64,000 bases of DNA from SKZT01 sp964478625. Lineage in GTDB: Bacteria; Desulfobacterota; Desulfobacteria; Desulfobacterales; SKZT01. Below, one piece after another: positions 8,579 through 17,574 of this stretch; within the stretch, counting starts at the first letter, position 1; each line of letters starts with the position of its first letter. The position numbers and the translations under genes are program-made. The notes below the pieces were generated by a model, which did not search any database, was not told the DNA's origin, and saw only the letters and a program-made list of their open reading frames with translations. The stretch covers positions 1 through 64,000 of the forward strand of contig CAYZJH010000006.1 in assembly GCA_964478625.1 (NCBI GenBank), written 5' to 3'.

Positions 8579-9529
8579 TTAACATCCGGAAATATTTGCA
8601 ACAAATTCGGTACCCGCCTCTGACCGAATGCTCTTTTTTATGTCTTCGACCGAAGTAATCACGGCCTTTTTTCCTGTTTTTTCCACAAACCGGATGGCCG
8701 CTTCCACCTTGGGTTGCATGGACCCTGCTCCAAAGTGTCCCTCCTGAATCAAGGGATCGGCAGATTTTTTTTCAAGTTTTCGAATCAACTGTTGCTCGGG
8801 AGTTCCAAAATTTAACATGGCTCCGGCAACATCGGTTGCAATAATAAAAATATCAACACCTACTTCCTCTGCCAGAAGGGCACTGGCCAGATCCTTGTCA
8901 ATGACCGCATCGACTCCGTTAAATGCCCTTCCTTCCCGAATCACCGGAATACCGCCTCCTCCGCAACAGATAACGATAAAATCCATTTGGATCAGTCGCT
9001 GGATCTCTCTTTTTTCCACAATTGTCAAGGGTTCAGGAGATGCGACCACGCGCCGGTATCCTTTAGGGGTCAGCATTGTGGGATATTCGAGGAAGGACAC
9101 CTCCTGCCGGGAAAAAACAGGACCGATCGGCTTGGTAGGATTCTTAAAACCCGGATCATTCTTATCCACCACCACATAAGTGATCAACGAGACCAGCAAC
9201 CTGTCATTGATCCCCATCTCCATCAATGCTTCATCGATGGCCGATTCAATCATGTATCCAATCTGTCCCTGAGTCTGCGCCACCAGTATTTCCAAGGGAA
9301 GTTTCGGCACCTTCTTGCATGACTCCTGCTGGAGCATGATATTTCCCACCTGAGGACCATTTCCGTGGGTAATAACAATCCGATAATCCTCGGAAAGCTC
9401 TGCAATCTGGCGGATCGGCACCTTCAGATTTTCGAATTGTTGCTCGATGGTGCCTTCCTGACCTTTTTTGATCATGGCATTGCCTCCGAGTGCAATCAAA
9501 AGGATCGGTTTGGATTTGCTTGATATCAT
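8579..9529 (-). CDS. arcC: Carbamate kinase
   Basis: Carbamate kinase interconverts carbamoyl phosphate plus ADP with carbamate plus ATP. It is usually the ATP-yielding last step of arginine, agmatine or purine-derived carbamoyl catabolism. The 316-residue protein shows LIALGGNAMIKKGQEGT at the start, ITHGNGPQVG, CCGGGGIPVI and VIDKDLASALLAE, all typical of the family. It is the last gene of a tight operon: 12 bases after the cDPGS-like GTPase, which itself starts 6 bases after rocD. No arginine deiminase or ornithine carbamoyltransferase lies nearby, so the carbamoyl phosphate source is not visible here. Confidence 0.95.
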   Translation of the reverse strand: MISSKSKPILLIALGGNAMIKKGQEGTIEQQFENLKVPIRQIAELSEDYRIVITHGNGPQVGNIMLQQESCKKVPKLPLEILVAQTQGQIGYMIESAIDEALMEMGINDRLLVSLITYVVVDKNDPGFKNPTKPIGPVFSRQEVSFLEYPTMLTPKGYRRVVASPEPLTIVEKREIQRLIQMDFIVICCGGGGIPVIREGRAFNGVDAVIDKDLASALLAEEVGVDIFIIATDVAGAMLNFGTPEQQLIRKLEKKSADPLIQEGHFGAGSMQPKVEAAIRFVEKTGKKAVITSVEDIKKSIRSEAGTEFVANISGC

Positions 9530-9541
9530 ACCACCAACCTA

Positions 9542-10894
9542 TCATCCCATCTTTGACAAAAGGAAACCAAGCTCCTTTTCCAATGTAGGAGTACCATGAT
9601 CCTTGTATCTGTAGCGAATCAAAATACCCGGTTTATTCATCGAAAGAATTCTTTTAAGGTCAACAGGCGTTGCAATCAAAACCAAATCACAGGGCACGGT
9701 GTTGATGGTTTCTTCCAAATCTTTCATCTGCTGTTTTCCGTATCCCATGGCCGGTAGCAAGGATCCGATCTGGGGATAGCGCCTGAATGTCTCTTTCAGG
9801 GATCCCACCAGGTAGGGACGCGGGTCGACCAATTGAGCAGCCTCAAATCTTCGGGCTGCTATAACGCCGGCACCATAGGTCATTTCACCGTGAGTTAAGG
9901 TGGGACCATCTTCGATCACCAGCACCTTTTTACCCTTAATCCGTCCAAGCCCATCTCCCGTAAGTTCCGAGTCCGCCAATATGATTTTTGCTCGAGGATT
10001 GTTTTGTTCAATGGCCATGCGCACTTTGTCAACATTCTCGGGTACGGCGCTGTCCACTTTGTTGATGATCGCGATATCGGCCAGGATTAAGTTGGTTTCA
10101 CCAGGGTGATAGGAAGTCTCATGCCCTGCCCGATGAGGGTCGAAAACCACAATATGGATATCCGGCCTGAAAAAAGGGGTATCATTATTGCCTCCATCCC
10201 AGACAATCACATCTGCTTCGTTTTCTGCCTGCCTAAGAATTTTTTCATAATCGATACCGGCATACACGACAATACCATCATTGACATGCGGTTCGTACTC
10301 CTCTCTTTCCTCTATGGTGCAGTTGTGTTTTTCAAAGTCCTCATACACGGAAAAGCGTTGCACGACCTGACGGGTCAAATCCCCATAGGGCATGGGATGT
10401 CTCACCACGACCACGGTTTTGCCCAATTTTTTTAAAATCCTGATCACTTCCCGGCTTGTTTGGGATTTGCCGCATCCGGTGCGAACAGCACAAACGGATA
10501 TGATCGTCTTACTGGATTTAAGCATGGTGTATGAAGCTCCGATCATCATAAAATCCGCACCGGCCGCCGTAACAATAGACGCCTGATGCATCACATCCGT
10601 ATGCCTGACATCACTGTAGGAAAAAGCTACCAGGTCCACCTGGTGTTGGCGGACAAGGTCGAACAGATGTGTGTCGGAAAAAATCGGAATTCCTTCCGGG
10701 TACAATTTTCCGGCCAACTCAGAGGGGTACTGCCTGCCATCAATGTCGGGAATCTGTGTTGCCGTAAAACAAACCACACGATAGCGCTCATTGTCTCTGA
10801 AATACACATTGAAGTTGTGAAAATCCCGTCCGGCCGCACCCATAATAATGACATTTTCCTTTTTTACAGCCATCTTTAAAATTTCCTCATCCAT
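9542..10894 (-). CDS. Cyclic 2,3-diphosphoglycerate synthetase-like P-loop protein (COG2403)
   Basis: This 450-residue protein belongs to the family often annotated as cyclic 2,3-diphosphoglycerate synthetase or predicted GTPase. An N-terminal Rossmann-like part (NVIIMGAAGRDFHNFNVYFR, about residues 14-33) precedes a P-loop at about residue 150 (VRTGCGKSQTSREV), then VWDGGNNDTPFF and INKVDSA, which resembles a G4-type motif. In Methanothermus the homologue makes the thermoprotectant cyclic diphosphoglycerate, but that role is unlikely to be general. The placement between ornithine aminotransferase and carbamate kinase suggests a role in amino-acid or carbamoyl metabolism. A second start at 10873 (MAVKKENVIIMG) with GAGGA upstream is possible. 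Confidence 0.8.
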   Translation of the reverse strand: MDEEILKMAVKKENVIIMGAAGRDFHNFNVYFRDNERYRVVCFTATQIPDIDGRQYPSELAGKLYPEGIPIFSDTHLFDLVRQHQVDLVAFSYSDVRHTDVMHQASIVTAAGADFMMIGASYTMLKSSKTIISVCAVRTGCGKSQTSREVIRILKKLGKTVVVVRHPMPYGDLTRQVVQRFSVYEDFEKHNCTIEEREEYEPHVNDGIVVYAGIDYEKILRQAENEADVIVWDGGNNDTPFFRPDIHIVVFDPHRAGHETSYHPGETNLILADIAIINKVDSAVPENVDKVRMAIEQNNPRAKIILADSELTGDGLGRIKGKKVLVIEDGPTLTHGEMTYGAGVIAARRFEAAQLVDPRPYLVGSLKETFRRYPQIGSLLPAMGYGKQQMKDLEETINTVPCDLVLIATPVDLKRILSMNKPGILIRYRYKDHGTPTLEKELGFLLSKMG

Positions 10895-10900
10895 TCGGAA

Positions 10901-12097
10901 TTATTTGAAAACAGAATCTATTCTTTCAAGGGCCCAATCAATTTCATCCCGGGTAATTACCAGAGGCGGTGCAAATCGGATAATGTTTTCATGGGTTTCT
11001 TTGCACAGGAGCCCTTTTTTCTGCAATTTTTCACAGTATTTTCTTGCTCCGCCCGCTTCGGGATACAGTTCTACCCCGATCATCAGTCCTTTGCCGCGAA
11101 CTTCTTTGATCATGGAACTTCCAATCCCTTTGAGTCCATCCAGAAAATACCTTCCCATTTTTTCAGCATTTTCAATCATGTTTTCTTCAATCAATACCTC
11201 CAGGGCTGTCCTGGCCACCGCACAAGCCAATGGATTTCCTCCGAAAGTGGAACCATGTTCTCCGGGTTGCAAGACATCCATGACCTCGGTACTGGAAAGA
11301 ACCGCCGATATCGGATAAAACCCGCCTGACAATGCTTTTCCGATAAGGGTCAGATCAGCCTCAATCCCGTCATGCTCCTCGGCCAAAAGCTTGCCGGTCC
11401 GACCGAGACCGGTTTGAATCTCATCCAGTATCAAAACGACGTTGTGCTTTTCACATATTGTTTTGACATCCGACAGATAACCCTGAGGTGGAATAATCAC
11501 CCCAGCTTCTCCCTGTATCGGTTCCACCAAAAATCCCACGGTATTGGGTGAAACAGCATTTTCCAGTGCTTGAGCATCCCCGAAAGGAATAATTTTAAAA
11601 CCTGGGGTAAACGGGCCGAATCCTTTTCGCGAGTTGTTATCCGTACTGAAACTGACAATGGTGATGGTCCTTCCGTGAAAATTATTCCGGCAAACAACAA
11701 TTTCCGCTTTGTCCTCCTCGACTCCCTTAACCGTATATCCCCATTTTCGAACCGTCTTGATTGCGGTTTCAACTGCCTCTGCACCGCTGTTCATAGGCAA
11801 AACCTTATGTGAATGGGTCAAGCGGCAGAGGTCCTGATACAGCAGGGCCAGTTGATCGTTTCGAAAAGCCCGGGAAGTCAGTGTCAGATTATTAGCCTGT
11901 TCTACCAGGGTCTTCAATATTTTGGGGTGACAATGCCCCTGGTTCACCGCAGAATAAGCGGCCAGACAGTCCAGATATTGATTGCCGTCAATATCCCAAA
12001 CCCAAACCCCTCGACCACGACTCAATACAACATCCAGGGGTTTATAATTGTGAGCACCCAAACGCTGTTCCAGAGATATATAGTCTTCGGTTTTCAT
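10901..12097 (-). CDS. rocD: Ornithine--oxo-acid transaminase
   Basis: This is a class III PLP aminotransferase of 398 residues. It most resembles ornithine aminotransferase, which forms glutamate semialdehyde from ornithine. The PLP lysine is in LIGKALSGGFYPISAVL, the cofactor Asp in LILDEIQTGLGRTG, and the N-terminal motif NAEAVETAIK-like sequence reads MNSGAEAVETAIKTVRKWG. RocD-type length and HNYKPLDVVLSRGRGVWVWD favour ornithine over acetylornithine as substrate. AAGGA precedes the ATG. It is the first gene of the rocD / COG2403 / arcC operon. Confidence 0.9.
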   Translation of the reverse strand: MKTEDYISLEQRLGAHNYKPLDVVLSRGRGVWVWDIDGNQYLDCLAAYSAVNQGHCHPKILKTLVEQANNLTLTSRAFRNDQLALLYQDLCRLTHSHKVLPMNSGAEAVETAIKTVRKWGYTVKGVEEDKAEIVVCRNNFHGRTITIVSFSTDNNSRKGFGPFTPGFKIIPFGDAQALENAVSPNTVGFLVEPIQGEAGVIIPPQGYLSDVKTICEKHNVVLILDEIQTGLGRTGKLLAEEHDGIEADLTLIGKALSGGFYPISAVLSSTEVMDVLQPGEHGSTFGGNPLACAVARTALEVLIEENMIENAEKMGRYFLDGLKGIGSSMIKEVRGKGLMIGVELYPEAGGARKYCEKLQKKGLLCKETHENIIRFAPPLVITRDEIDWALERIDSVFK

Positions 12098-12487
12098 GTT
12101 AATTCCTTAAATTTAAACAATAAAAAGGGTTGTCATAAAATATGCATTGATGTAGGATTACCGGCCATTTAAAGCAGACGATACAATCCGTCAGGATTTA
12201 CGTTCAGGGCAAACACCTGTCGGACATTTCATTGAATGAGGATTCACAAGACCTATTTAATCACAGAATTGACTCAAATCAACCTTTTAAAACTGAGTTC
12301 CCAAAATATATTTTATATGGGAATAATAAATGAAAACCCTTTACTAACCAATAAATTTTAGAATAAGATAATACAATTGGCCGGGAGATCAAACCGCATA
12401 CGGCATGTGGAATGACCAAATTAATTACGGATGTGTTTCAAATCGGACACGAGTTCAAAAGGATTCACAAATTAAGGATTTTTCTCA
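12098..12487. other. AT-rich spacer between divergent units
   Basis: This 390-base gap separates rocD (minus) from the hypothetical gene at 12488 (plus), so promoters for both should lie here. I see no RNA gene, repeat element or convincing promoter pair. A short imperfect palindrome (TCCCA and TGGGA flanking an AT-rich core) lies near 12300-12325. Confidence 0.5.
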
Positions 12488-13048
12488 ATGAGTAACAATT
12501 TTATTACTGATCTGATTGAGGCCTTGAACCGCATTATCACCCCGGATGTCGCACTGCTTAAAGATGTACTGATTGTTGGTGGTATGCCCGAAAAAACTGA
12601 AAACCTCAGGTATTTAAGTTTTAATCGCTATGTTCAGACACAAGGAGACAGGACCATCGAATTTTCAGCGGTAGCCGTTCTCAATAACCGAAGGGCCGAC
12701 CACTGGCGACTGGAAGGATACCATAAAAAAATCAGCCAAATGGTATTCAGTACGCGATGGACTCGTAATCCCCTGGATCTTTTTCTGAACAACCTGAGAT
12801 GTAACCCTGAACTGATGGACCTTATCGGTTCAGCCGCTTCCCACTACAGCCTGCTGGGCATTCTTCAAACAGATAACCTGGAAAAAACCGGCTTTTTAAA
12901 ACGCAAGGTCCGAACAATCCGTCCTGTTGTCGCCATACCCGGTCTTAAGGAGGATGATTTAAACAAAATCATCGCTTTTGAAACCAATAACGAAATTATA
13001 AAATCCAAAGTCAGGGGTGTCCTGATGTACCGAAAGGCCGGACGGTAA
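12488..13048 (+). CDS. Hypothetical protein, 186 residues
   Basis: I do not recognise this family. The protein is soluble, without signal peptide, transmembrane segment or metal-binding Cys cluster. AAGGA lies nine bases before the ATG, and codon use looks like that of the neighbours, so it is probably real. It appears mixed alpha/beta with a basic stretch in the second half (TGFLKRKVRTIRPV). It is monocistronic: the upstream unit is divergent and a repeat element begins 60 bases after the stop. Confidence 0.7.
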   Translation: MSNNFITDLIEALNRIITPDVALLKDVLIVGGMPEKTENLRYLSFNRYVQTQGDRTIEFSAVAVLNNRRADHWRLEGYHKKISQMVFSTRWTRNPLDLFLNNLRCNPELMDLIGSAASHYSLLGILQTDNLEKTGFLKRKVRTIRPVVAIPGLKEDDLNKIIAFETNNEIIKSKVRGVLMYRKAGR

Positions 13049-13109
13049 AACAATTCTGAAAAGAATGATTCAATGTTGATACTGAAAAAGAAATCTTTCT
13101 CACAAGAAA

Positions 13110-13255
13110 CATGGTTCCGTCACTCCGGCGCAAGCCTGAGTCCAGAATCATTATCCATAGATTCCGGCTTTTGCCGGAATGACGAAAGACAGGAACCACA
13201 TGAAACCTGTTACTTGTCGGCTGGGGCTCAGCATGCTGAGTGAAACGCTTCTAAG
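13110..13255 (+). repeat. Dispersed repeat E, copy 1
   Basis: This element matches the reverse complement of 34307-34476 along its length, apart from about 24 bases missing internally. It opens with CATGGTTCCGTCACTCCGGC, contains a REP-like TTCCGGC...GCCGGAATGACG arm, and ends with a segment holding the perfect palindrome CTCAGCATGCTGAG (13227-13240). Its last bases reach the rluD stop codon. It has no coding capacity of its own. Confidence 0.85.
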
Positions 13256-14201
13256 GATCTTTTAAACTATCCAGGATTTCTTTCATATCGTCAGGCATTT
13301 GCGCCTCAAACACCATCTCTTTTTTTTCAACAGGATGTTCAAATGCGATTCTCCACGCATGAAGCATTTGCCGCGGGATTTTCTTTTCGGAACCATCTTT
13401 TTTTCTAATGGTATTCTGCCTGTTTTTTCCGTAAATTTCATCCCCAAGAATCGGATGGTTTATGGCTGCACAATGGACCCTGATTTGATGGGTACGGCCG
13501 GTTTTCAGATCCAGCTCAAGTAAGGAGGCACGGGTAAAAATTTCCTTGACATGCCACAGGGTTTCCGCGCGACGTCCCCTGAAACTGTTTACCGACATTT
13601 TTTTTCTGTCTTTCGGATGCCTTCCGATGGGAAAATCGATTCTTCCGCTTGCAGAGGGCATGTGACCCCAGACCAATGCAAGATATTCTTTTCTTATCTT
13701 TCGTTCCTTGAACTGATAGGACAATTTTTCATGGGCAAGGGAACATTTGGCGACCAGAATAACTCCGGAAGTGTCTTTATCGAGACGATGTATGATTCCG
13801 GGCCGTTGTACCGCTCCGATATCTTTTACTTCAGGGCAATGAAACAACAACCCGTTTACCAGGGTCGCACCCGGATGTCCTGGTGCCGGATGAACCACCA
13901 GACCCGGAGGTTTGTCCACAGCCATTAGGTAATCATCTTCGAAAAGAATTCTGAAAGGGACGGGTTCAGGTGAGAACCTTACAGCGCTTGGAGTGGGAAT
14001 GAAACCGGTGATAATATCTCCCGGCTTCAGCCGATAACCGGCTTTTCTCTCGGAGCCTTGGACTTTTATGGCTCCGGTTTTAATTAAATTGACTACTGAA
14101 GATCGTGAACACTCTTTGAGATAATTTGAAACAACTATATCAAGACGATTATTGAGATTGCTTTCATCAGCATGGATGGTAAAATCACGATCTTTTACCA
14201 T
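13251..14201 (-). CDS. rluD: RluD-family 23S rRNA pseudouridine synthase
   Basis: This enzyme isomerises uridines in 23S rRNA to pseudouridine. An S4 RNA-binding domain occupies about residues 10-75 (LNNRLDIVVSNYLKECSRSSV...GAIKVQG). The catalytic domain follows, with the signature HRLDKDTSGVILVAK containing the catalytic Asp, and RTHQIRVHCAAINHPILGD near residue 250. The 316-residue length is typical of RluD. It follows carD by 12 bases on the minus strand. RluC-like paralogues cannot be excluded by eye. Confidence 0.9.
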   Translation of the reverse strand: MVKDRDFTIHADESNLNNRLDIVVSNYLKECSRSSVVNLIKTGAIKVQGSERKAGYRLKPGDIITGFIPTPSAVRFSPEPVPFRILFEDDYLMAVDKPPGLVVHPAPGHPGATLVNGLLFHCPEVKDIGAVQRPGIIHRLDKDTSGVILVAKCSLAHEKLSYQFKERKIRKEYLALVWGHMPSASGRIDFPIGRHPKDRKKMSVNSFRGRRAETLWHVKEIFTRASLLELDLKTGRTHQIRVHCAAINHPILGDEIYGKNRQNTIRKKDGSEKKIPRQMLHAWRIAFEHPVEKKEMVFEAQMPDDMKEILDSLKDP

Positions 14202-14213
14202 GGTATTGTGAAG

Positions 14214-14765
14214 TTAAGCCTGCTCCTTGGATGGAAAAAGAGATTCAATCTCAGACAAAATGGTGGTTTCATCCGAATTCATCGCTGTCGACAACTCTTT
14301 GACCAAAAGGAACTGAGCGGTGTCATAAAGTTTTCTTTCCCCAAAAGACAGATCCTTGTTGAGCTTGAGGAGGTATAGATCTCTGTAGACTTCAGCCACT
14401 TCATACAATGACCCGGTCTTGATTTTTTCCATGTAGTCCCTGTAACGGCGATTCCAGGTCTGGCTGTCCAAAGGAGATTCACGGTCTTTTCTCATGATTT
14501 CATATACTTTCGGAATATCACTTTCATTGATAATATCCCGCAACCCAACTGAATCTACATTCCACGTGGGAATCATGATGACCATATTATTTTCCAGTAC
14601 TTTCATAATATAAAAATCATGTTTTTCACCGCTGATCACTTTACTTTCGATTGCCTCAATACGGCCCACACCATGAGCGGGATAGACTGCAAGATCCCCA
14701 ATTTGAAATTCTCGGGTCTTTTTTCCTGGAATATCTTTTTTTTTGGCGGTCTCTTTTTCTGTCAT
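14214..14765 (-). CDS. carD: CarD/CdnL family transcription regulator
   Basis: CarD-type proteins bind the RNA polymerase beta subunit and stabilise open promoter complexes. The N-terminal RNAP-interaction domain is at about residues 20-80, opening FQIGDLAVYPAHGVGRIEAIESKVI. A helical C-terminal DNA-binding domain follows, with SQTWNRRYRDYMEKIKTGSLYEVAEVYRDL. The 183-residue length fits the short (CdnL-like) class, without the HMGA tail of Myxococcus CarD. It is transcribed toward rluD, 12 bases away, and a bidirectional-looking terminator separates it from hppA. Confidence 0.92.
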   Translation of the reverse strand: MTEKETAKKKDIPGKKTREFQIGDLAVYPAHGVGRIEAIESKVISGEKHDFYIMKVLENNMVIMIPTWNVDSVGLRDIINESDIPKVYEIMRKDRESPLDSQTWNRRYRDYMEKIKTGSLYEVAEVYRDLYLLKLNKDLSFGERKLYDTAQFLLVKELSTAMNSDETTILSEIESLFPSKEQA

Positions 14766-14847
14766 ATATTCACCAGTATGATCGTTACAAGGTTAGAGAA
14801 ACGGCAAGTTTCAATATATATACCAATTTTACCCTGAACAATCAATA

Positions 14848-14891
14848 GAAAAAAAGGATTGGCGTGCGTTGGCATCACCAATCCTTTTTTA
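14848..14891 (-). terminator. Rho-independent terminator downstream of hppA
   Basis: The stem pairs AAAAAGGATTGG with CCAATCCTTTTT around a 15-base loop, flanked by A and T runs on opposite sides, so it can act in both directions. It lies 44 bases past the hppA stop and separates hppA from carD. Confidence 0.8.
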
Positions 14892-14934
14892 TTTCAACAT
14901 ACTACAGCAAAAGTAACCCTGGTCCCTCTAAATT

Positions 14935-16947
14935 TTACATCAGGAAGGGCACCATAAGCAGAGCAACAACGTTGAGGATTTTGATCATGGGGTTAACGGC
15001 AGGTCCTGCGGTATCTTTGTAGGGGTCGCCTACGGTGTCGCCAGTAACGGCAGCTTTGTGAGCTTCGCTTCCTTTACCACCCAAATGACCATCTTCAATG
15101 TATTTCTTGGCGTTATCCCAGGCTGCTCCACCGGTTGTCATGGAGATCGCGACAAAAAGACCGGTAACGATACTACCAATCAACAGACCGCCCAAAGCAA
15201 CTTTGCCCAGCAAAAAGCCGACAAGAATAGGAGTAACAACCGGAAGCAGAGCCGGAACGATCATTTCCTTGAGTGCAAACTTGGTGACGATGTCAACACA
15301 GGTTGCATAATCAGGTTTGGCTGTGCCTTCCATGATTCCGGGGATTTCACGGAATTGACGGCGAACTTCTTCAACAACAGCACCACCGGCGCTTCCAACG
15401 GCTTTCATGGTGATTGAGGCAAACAGGTAAGGAAGAAGACCACCGATGAAAAGACCAACGATAACGTTAACATCGCTCAATGAAAAGCTGATTCCGCCGC
15501 CGTCACCACCGTGAATCTGGAACTCAAAAATGTAGCAGGCGAACAGTACCAGAGCGGCCAGACCAGCTGAACCGATAGCATAACCTTTGGTTACTGCTTT
15601 TGTGGTGTTACCAACAGCATCCAGAGGATCGGTTACGGCACGGACGCTGTCGTCCATTCCGGCCATTTCCGCAATTCCACCCGCATTGTCAGTAATGGGG
15701 CCATAAGCATCAATGGCAATAACCATACCGGTCATGGAAAGCATGGACATGGCAGCCATTGCGATTCCATAAAGGCCGGCAAAATAGTATGAACTTAAAA
15801 TAGCGATACAGATAGCGATAACCGGAGCAGCAGTGGCCTGCATGCTAATTGCCAGACCGGCGATAATGTTGGTGGCATGGCCGGTGGTGGAAGCTTCGGC
15901 AACACCTTTAACAGGTGAATAGATTCCGGTGTAGAATTCAGTGATAATAACGATAACAACGGTAAGAATAAGACCAACCAATGCTGAATAATAAATGGAC
16001 ATGGGATCCAAATCGGGAATACCGACCATCATCTGCATAGTTACATAGTAGAATCCGAATGCGGCAAGAATTGCGGAACCAAACATCCCTTTGTACAAGG
16101 CACCCATGATGTACTGACTTTTTCCAAGTCTTACAAAAAATACGGCAATAATTGAAGCCAGAATAGAAACAGCACCCAGCACCAGCGGGAATTCGGTGGC
16201 AATGGGGTTGTTGGGGAATAACAGGTGGCCCAACAGCATACCGGCAACAGCGGTCACCGCGTAGGTTTCAAAAAGGTCAGCGGCCATACCGGCGCAGTCA
16301 CCCACGTTGTCGCCAACGTTATCAGCGATAACAGCCGGGTTTCTGGGATCGTCTTCGGGAATTCCGGCTTCGACTTTACCCACAAGGTCGGCACCAACAT
16401 CAGCGCCTTTGGTGAAAATACCACCACCAAGTCGGGCAAAAATGGAAATAAGGCTTCCACCAAATCCAAGAGCAACCAGAGCCACAACATCTCCTGTTGC
16501 AAAATAGAAACCGGCCACGGAGGTCAGGGCCAAACCGGCAACCATCATACCGGTCACCGAGCCGCCTTTAAAAGCCAGTGACAAACCGGCGGCCAAACCT
16601 TTTTTGGCAGCTTCGGCCGTTCTGACGTTAGCCAGAACCGATACTCTCATTCCAATATAACCGGCGGCATAAGAGGCAACAGCACCGATAAGGAATCCAA
16701 CAGCTGTAATCATGCCCATGGTGGCAAAAATAATGACAAAAATAACACCACCGGCAATAGCAACACTTTTTAACTGGCGGTTCAGGTAGGCGATAGCACC
16801 TTCTGCAATAGCTCCAGAGATTGCCTGCATTTTATCGTCACCTGCAGGTGCGCCCTTAATAAGCCCTGCAATCAAAATGGCATAAATTACACCCACCACA
16901 CCGATAAGTGTACATACCAGAGGTATATTGCTCATAAAAAATTCCAT
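14935..16947 (-). CDS. hppA: K+-insensitive H+-pumping membrane pyrophosphatase
   Basis: This integral membrane enzyme couples PPi hydrolysis to H+ export, conserving energy from biosynthetic PPi. The 670-residue protein is almost entirely hydrophobic helices. The cytoplasmic substrate motifs are present: DVGADLVGKVEAGIPEDDPR and the acidic DNVGDNVGDCAGMAADLFE, with a second set near the C-terminus (GDTVGDPYKDTAGPAVNP). The K+-specificity motif reads GNTTKA, with Lys at residue 450 where K+-dependent enzymes have Ala. This predicts a K+-independent proton pump. GGAGG lies seven bases before the ATG. A terminator follows the gene. Confidence 0.95.
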   Translation of the reverse strand: MEFFMSNIPLVCTLIGVVGVIYAILIAGLIKGAPAGDDKMQAISGAIAEGAIAYLNRQLKSVAIAGGVIFVIIFATMGMITAVGFLIGAVASYAAGYIGMRVSVLANVRTAEAAKKGLAAGLSLAFKGGSVTGMMVAGLALTSVAGFYFATGDVVALVALGFGGSLISIFARLGGGIFTKGADVGADLVGKVEAGIPEDDPRNPAVIADNVGDNVGDCAGMAADLFETYAVTAVAGMLLGHLLFPNNPIATEFPLVLGAVSILASIIAVFFVRLGKSQYIMGALYKGMFGSAILAAFGFYYVTMQMMVGIPDLDPMSIYYSALVGLILTVVIVIITEFYTGIYSPVKGVAEASTTGHATNIIAGLAISMQATAAPVIAICIAILSSYYFAGLYGIAMAAMSMLSMTGMVIAIDAYGPITDNAGGIAEMAGMDDSVRAVTDPLDAVGNTTKAVTKGYAIGSAGLAALVLFACYIFEFQIHGGDGGGISFSLSDVNVIVGLFIGGLLPYLFASITMKAVGSAGGAVVEEVRRQFREIPGIMEGTAKPDYATCVDIVTKFALKEMIVPALLPVVTPILVGFLLGKVALGGLLIGSIVTGLFVAISMTTGGAAWDNAKKYIEDGHLGGKGSEAHKAAVTGDTVGDPYKDTAGPAVNPMIKILNVVALLMVPFLM

Positions 16948-16974
16948 TCTTTTCCCTCCATCTGAAAAATTGCT

Positions 16975-17565
16975 TTAATTAATGGTTTTCAAACGATTAA
17001 ACCGATTCATCCCTTCCTTTGCGCCTTCACAAAGGATTGTCAATGCAGCGTCCATAGCTGTGGGGATTATTTTATCCAGCAGCACTCTTTCTTCCGGACT
17101 AAAACGGCCCAGAACGTGATCAACCACGTCCGCACCAGCCTCAGAACGCCCGATACCTATACGAAGTCTGGTAAAATTGCCTCCGCCAAAGGCATCGATA
17201 ATGGATCTGATCCCTTTGTGTCCCCCATCCCCTCCTTTCTCTTTGATTTTTATTCTTCCGAATGTGAGATCTATGTCATCATGAATAACCAGCATATCCT
17301 CACATGATATCCTGTAAAAGCCCGCCAGCTTCTGAACCGGCGGACCACTAAGATTCATAAACATTTGGGGTTTGGCCAGCACGACATCATCACCCTGAAT
17401 CCTGCCTTTGCCGTAAATGGTATTGAACTTGTTCTTATCCATTGAAATTCGAAAAGCATCCGCCAGTTTATCCACCACAATAAATCCGGCATTGTGTCGC
17501 GTCATGGCATATTCTTTGCCCGGATTCCCCAGCCCAATGACAAGCTTTAAAGATGATTGAACCAT
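16975..17565 (-). CDS. pth: Peptidyl-tRNA hydrolase
   Basis: Pth releases peptides from prematurely dropped peptidyl-tRNA. The 196-residue protein shows the substrate/catalytic motifs GLGNPGKEYAMTRHNAGF (with the catalytic His), KPQTFMN-like KPQMFMNLSG, and VIHDDIDLTFGRIKIKEKGGDGGHKG. It starts 9 bases downstream of rplY in the common bacterial order prs-rplY-pth. Confidence 0.96.
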   Translation of the reverse strand: MVQSSLKLVIGLGNPGKEYAMTRHNAGFIVVDKLADAFRISMDKNKFNTIYGKGRIQGDDVVLAKPQMFMNLSGPPVQKLAGFYRISCEDMLVIHDDIDLTFGRIKIKEKGGDGGHKGIRSIIDAFGGGNFTRLRIGIGRSEAGADVVDHVLGRFSPEERVLLDKIIPTAMDAALTILCEGAKEGMNRFNRLKTIN

Positions 17566-17574
17566 GTGTCCGGA

